In this document: positions 60,874-64,000 of the stretch, piece after piece
Numbering within the stretch: the first letter of the stretch is position 1
Layout of the letters: every line of letters begins with the position of its first letter
Translations under genes and position numbers: made by a program
DNA from: Sphaerisporangium perillae
GTDB lineage: Bacteria > Actinomycetota > Actinomycetes > Streptosporangiales > Streptosporangiaceae
Reading direction: 5' to 3'
DNA length: 64,000 nt
NCBI RefSeq assembly: GCF_023276435.1
Contig: NZ_JALLPO010000003.1
Span: forward strand, 62,001 to 126,000
The notes under the pieces: generated by a model
Databases searched by the model: none
The model's input: only the letters and a program-made list of their open reading frames with translations
What the model was told of the DNA's origin: nothing

Positions 60874-60957
60874 TCGAAGCGCTTCGACGCCGAGCGTCTC
60901 TGGTGGTCGAAGCGCTTCGATACCTCTGACGTGCGGAGGTCTGTCGAAGCGCTTCGA
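60874..60957 (-). promoter_or_regulatory. three LacI-type operators upstream of the GH3 gene
   Basis: The perfect 14-bp palindrome TCGAAGCGCTTCGA occurs at 60874-60887, 60907-60920 and 60944-60957, centred 33 and 37 bp apart. The central CG and GAAGC arms are classical LacI-family operator features. Multiple dimers may cooperate. A TATACA-like -10 lies just beyond the third copy on the minus strand. Confidence 0.8.
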
Positions 60958-61061
60958 CGGTGTATACGAAGATTTCAACAGCGTTACATCCGGGGTTCTT
61001 CTGAAGAGTGCAGCTTTGCGGCCCTGCGGTCAAGAGCCCCGCGCGGACTTCCGGTACGCGG

Positions 61062-62273
61062 TCAGCCGTGCGCGGGCAGGCGACCGGAGTCGATCGAGTC
61101 GAGCAGGCGGGCGGCGGCGCCGAGGGCCGCCGCGCCGTAGCCGAGGGTGGAGGCTACCAGGCGGGTGCCGCCGGCTTCGGGGGCGAAGCTGCGGCGGGTG
61201 AGCTCCTCGCGCGCGGCGGGCAGCACCCAGGGCGCGAGGGCGACGTAGTACCCGCCGAGGATGATCACCTCGGGGTTGAGCACGTTCGCGATGATCGTGA
61301 CGCCCTTGCCCAGGTCGCTCCCGATAGTGGCGAGCGTGGCGAGAATGTCGGCGTCCCCGCCCCGCGCCAGCCGCACGACCTCGTCGATCTCGGGCTCCAG
61401 CTCGGCGGGCGTGGCGTCCGGCGCGGTGCGCTGGAGCACGGCCCCGATGCCGGCGACGGCCTCCAGGCAGCCCCTGCGGCCGCAGCGGCAGTCGGCGCCT
61501 CTGGGGTCGATCTGGATGTGACCGATCTCCCCGGCGAAGCCCTGGCCGCCCCGGCGCAGCCGGCCGTCCATGATGACGCCCGCTCCGACGCCCACCTCTC
61601 CGGTGAGGTAGACGAGGTTCTCCGCCCCGCCGTGCGGGCCGAAGCGGTGCTCGGCGAGCGCGGCGAGGTTGGCGTCGTTGTCGACCAGGACGGGGAAGCC
61701 GGGGTCGCGCAGCGCCTTGGCCAGGTCGCCGGACAGGTCGATGTCGTGCCAGCCCAGGTTGGGGGCGATGCGCACCGAGCCGTTCACGTCGACGAGGCCG
61801 GGCACCGCGACGGTGAGGCCGAGCACCTGGCGGGCCTCCTTGCCCATGCGGTTGAGCACGCGCCGGGCGAGCGCGGCGACCGCCGCGACGGCCTGGTTCG
61901 GCGTCGCCGTCGCGCCGGGAAAGGACCGGCGCCACGACAGCAGTTCGGTGCCGGCGAGGTCGACGGCCACGGCGGTCAGGTAGTCGACGTTCACCTCGAT
62001 GCCGATCGCGGCGTACGGGGAGCCGTCCAGGACCAGCATGGTCGCGGGCCTGCCGACGCGGTTCTCGGTGAGGCCGGTCTCGCGGAGCATGCGGCGGTCG
62101 ATGAGGTCGGCGACCAGGCTCGACACCGTGGCCTTGTTGAGCCCGGTGGAGGCGGCGATGTCGGCACGGGAGCAGGGCGCGTTCTCCCGTACGAACCGCA
62201 GCACGACCGCGAGGTTGGTGGCCCTGACATCGGCGAAGTCCGCCGGTTGAGGGCCGGTATGCGTATTGATCAA
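61062..62273 (-). CDS. ROK-family transcriptional regulator
   Basis: 403 aa. N-terminal winged helix: RADIAASTGLNKATVSSLVADLIDRRML. The sugar-kinase-like ROK domain has the zinc site CRCGRRGCLE. The ATPase-like DNDANLAALAE and GVGVGAG-type glycines persist, so a sugar ligand is likely. It is divergent from a sugar-binding lipoprotein gene, and a XylR-like operator lies in the shared gap. Expected to repress that importer operon. Confidence 0.9.
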   Translation of the reverse strand: MINTHTGPQPADFADVRATNLAVVLRFVRENAPCSRADIAASTGLNKATVSSLVADLIDRRMLRETGLTENRVGRPATMLVLDGSPYAAIGIEVNVDYLTAVAVDLAGTELLSWRRSFPGATATPNQAVAAVAALARRVLNRMGKEARQVLGLTVAVPGLVDVNGSVRIAPNLGWHDIDLSGDLAKALRDPGFPVLVDNDANLAALAEHRFGPHGGAENLVYLTGEVGVGAGVIMDGRLRRGGQGFAGEIGHIQIDPRGADCRCGRRGCLEAVAGIGAVLQRTAPDATPAELEPEIDEVVRLARGGDADILATLATIGSDLGKGVTIIANVLNPEVIILGGYYVALAPWVLPAAREELTRRSFAPEAGGTRLVASTLGYGAAALGAAARLLDSIDSGRLPAHG

Positions 62274-62605
62274 AATCAGCCCCGTTCCCGCTGAGCCCCG
62301 GTGGGCCCATCATGCCGCATCGTCGAGCAGCCGGTCATACCTCGCCCTGGTGCTCCCTCGCCGCGCACAGCCGCGTCCATGTCATCAATCTGTGACCGGC
62401 GACCCGGGTGAACGCGGCGGCCGTCCCTTGTGGCGCCCGTCACCCTGGACTAATTTGTTTGGTCATCAGACGAACTAACTCTACCCCGGAGCCGCCCCCT
62501 GCCAACACCCTTGACAAGCGACACCGCCGGCTCGAACGAAGGAGCGCCGTTGACACCCCCCGCACGAAGCGCCGCCGCCGTACATCCTCACGAAGGGAGC
62601 ACTCC
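62274..62605. promoter_or_regulatory. divergent promoter region with ROK/XylR-like operator
   Basis: 332 bp. The only clear element is at 62454-62478: half-sites TTTGTTTG and CGAACTAA, an imperfect inverted pair around 9 bp, matching the TTAGTTTGTTT...AACAAACTAA pattern of ROK (XylR-type) regulators. The rest shows nothing further. Confidence 0.55.
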
Positions 62606-64000
62606 ATGACGCCTCCCCCGGACGGCGTGAGCGCCGATCCCCGCCCGACCCGCCGCGGGTTCCTCGGCCTGGTCGGCCTCAGCGCCGCCTCGCTCGCCGG
62701 CGGCGGCCTGCTGTCGGCCTGCTCGACCCCCGCCGGGCGCAGGCCGGGCAGCGGAGGCGCCACCGCCGCCGCGGCCGACAAGCTGAAGTCCCTCACCCCG
62801 TCCTTCGTGCCCTTCCAGGGCGTCAAGCCGGACATTCCAGGCGTCACCTCGACGCTGCTCGGCGTGCCAGATGTTGGCGGCGGATTCCTGACATATCCGT
62901 CGAACCTGGCCGACGCGGTCCCCGGGACGGCCGGTAAGGGCGGCAGCTACAAGGCGATGACGCCGCTCTGGGGCCCTCCCCCGCCCGGCCTCGCCGACAA
63001 CGCCTACTTCCAGGCCTGCAACGCCGACATCGGCGCCACCATCGAGTTCCAGATCGCCGACGGCAACACCTACGGGGACAAGGCGACCGCCCGGCTCGCG
63101 GCCGGCGACATCCCCGACCTCATGGTCATCCCCCAGTGGGAGATCGAGAAGATGGCCGACTTCAACCTGGCCGTCGACAAGGCCTTCGAGGACCTCACCC
63201 CCTACCTGCAGGGCGACAAGGCCAAGGCCTACCCGATGCTCGCCGCCCTGCCCACCGCGGCGTGGACGTTCTCGGTCTTCAACGGCAAGCTGATGTCGGT
63301 GCCGTTCCCGACCGAGCCGTTCCCGTACGCCCTGCTCTACCGCAAGGACCTCTTCGACGAGCACGGTGACTGGGCCCTGCCCAAGACCGCCGACGAGCTG
63401 TTCGAGCTGGGCAAGACCATCACCGACGCGAAGGCCAAGCGCTGGGCGTTCGGCGACATCCACGAGATGGTGTGGCCGATCTTCAAGGTCCCCCAGGAGT
63501 GGCGGTACGAGGGCGGCAAGCTCGTCTTCAAGTACGAGACGCCCGAGTGGGAGCAGATGATCGCTTTCATGCGGAAGCTGTTCGACGCGAAGCTGATCCA
63601 TCCGAACGTGGTCAGCAGCAGCAGGAGCGCCAACGAGAAGGACCTGTTCGCCTCCGGCCAGATCGTCATGTACCGCGACGGCCTCGGCGCCTGGAAGGAG
63701 CTGCTGCAGCAGCACCGGGGGAAGAACCCGGACTTCGCCATCGGGGCGCTGCCGCTGTTCTCCCACGACGGCAGCACGCCGATCATGTACCACAACAGCC
63801 CGGCGGGGATCTTCACGTTCGTCAAGAAGGGCCTCGGCAAGGACCGGACGGCGGAGATCCTCTCCATCCTCAACTGGTGCGCCGCGCCGTTCGGCAGCAA
63901 GGAGTACGAGCTCGCGACCTACGGCGTCGAGGGCAAGCACTTCACCAGGGACGCCAAGGGCGTGCCGCAGTACACCGACCTCGGGCGCAAGGAGGCCCAG
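62606..64000 (+). CDS. extracellular sugar-binding lipoprotein of an ABC importer, 3' end outside window
   Basis: The first 465 codons of an open frame. An Arg-Arg pair (16-17) and hydrophobic core GFLGLVGLSAASLAGG lead to the lipobox LLSAC with Cys39. The body fits the large family-1 solute-binding proteins (AGDIPDLMVIPQWEIEKMADFNLAVDKAFEDLTPYL landmarks: DIPDLMVIPQWE, FEDLTPYL; then VPFPTEPFPYALLYRKDLFDEHG). GGGAG lies 7 nt upstream. Permease genes are expected past the right edge. Faces the ROK gene; likely oligosaccharide uptake feeding the GH3 enzyme. Confidence 0.88.
   Translation, partial: MTPPPDGVSADPRPTRRGFLGLVGLSAASLAGGGLLSACSTPAGRRPGSGGATAAAADKLKSLTPSFVPFQGVKPDIPGVTSTLLGVPDVGGGFLTYPSNLADAVPGTAGKGGSYKAMTPLWGPPPPGLADNAYFQACNADIGATIEFQIADGNTYGDKATARLAAGDIPDLMVIPQWEIEKMADFNLAVDKAFEDLTPYLQGDKAKAYPMLAALPTAAWTFSVFNGKLMSVPFPTEPFPYALLYRKDLFDEHGDWALPKTADELFELGKTITDAKAKRWAFGDIHEMVWPIFKVPQEWRYEGGKLVFKYETPEWEQMIAFMRKLFDAKLIHPNVVSSSRSANEKDLFASGQIVMYRDGLGAWKELLQQHRGKNPDFAIGALPLFSHDGSTPIMYHNSPAGIFTFVKKGLGKDRTAEILSILNWCAAPFGSKEYELATYGVEGKHFTRDAKGVPQYTDLGRKEAQ

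Overview
The window is high-GC, gene-dense chromosomal DNA from a filamentous actinomycete. GTG starts (and one TTG), twin-arginine and lipoprotein exports, a SpoIIE/PAS phosphatase and the gene set around a housekeeping sigma factor point to Streptosporangiales (Nonomuraea/Streptosporangium-like). That taxonomic call is inference from gene content and protein style. No rRNA, tRNA or CRISPR array was seen.

Bases 1-20,600 are largely core. They carry a partial GNAT acetyltransferase, a PfkB sugar kinase, a RecQ-type helicase with a C-terminal phosphoribosyltransferase-like domain, topoisomerase IV ParC and ParE, a DUF7455 zinc protein, YaaA, the principal sigma factor RpoD/HrdB and a PAS-GAF-SpoIIE phosphatase. 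Small accessory genes lie between parC and parE: a secreted tendamistat-like protein, an ArsR-type regulator, a VOC protein, a thioredoxin-fold protein and a beta-carbonic anhydrase. The carbonic anhydrase faces a small unknown gene across two look-alike palindromes 21 bp apart.

Bases 20,800-36,900 hold a conserved hypothetical with an internal repeat, a dipeptide/oligopeptide ABC operon whose two ATPases are fused, a membrane-anchored double CbxX-type AAA ATPase, an Hrp1-like CBS protein with DosR-like boxes in its promoter, a TPR membrane protein, an MFS exporter, an IS605 TnpB 3' remnant and a DoxX protein.

Bases 37,000-53,770 are the most unusual part. A secreted subtilase is divergent from an OmpR-type response regulator and histidine kinase. 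They are followed by a tightly coupled seven-gene operon: a 1626-aa secreted beta-helix protein, three cupredoxin/multicopper-oxidase-like proteins, a small membrane-anchored protein, a CopC-CopD fusion and a second subtilase. The histidine motifs of a multicopper oxidase trinuclear centre appear divided between two adjacent genes. The motif ATGAC-N6-GTCAT lies upstream of the regulator gene and again just upstream of the operon, which appears to begin with a leaderless transcript. I read this as a copper-dependent extracellular oxidase system under its own two-component control; the substrate is unknown.

Bases 53,800-57,000 are a decay zone: an ltrA gene with an in-frame amber codon, an immunity-like gene, a truncated TnpB with its IS end hairpin, and a frameshifted Rhs/Hint toxin tail. 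Bases 57,000-64,000 form a sugar-use locus: a GH3 glycosidase and a LacI regulator translationally coupled by TTGA, three perfect LacI-type operators, a ROK regulator, and divergently the start of a sugar-binding lipoprotein that runs off the window.
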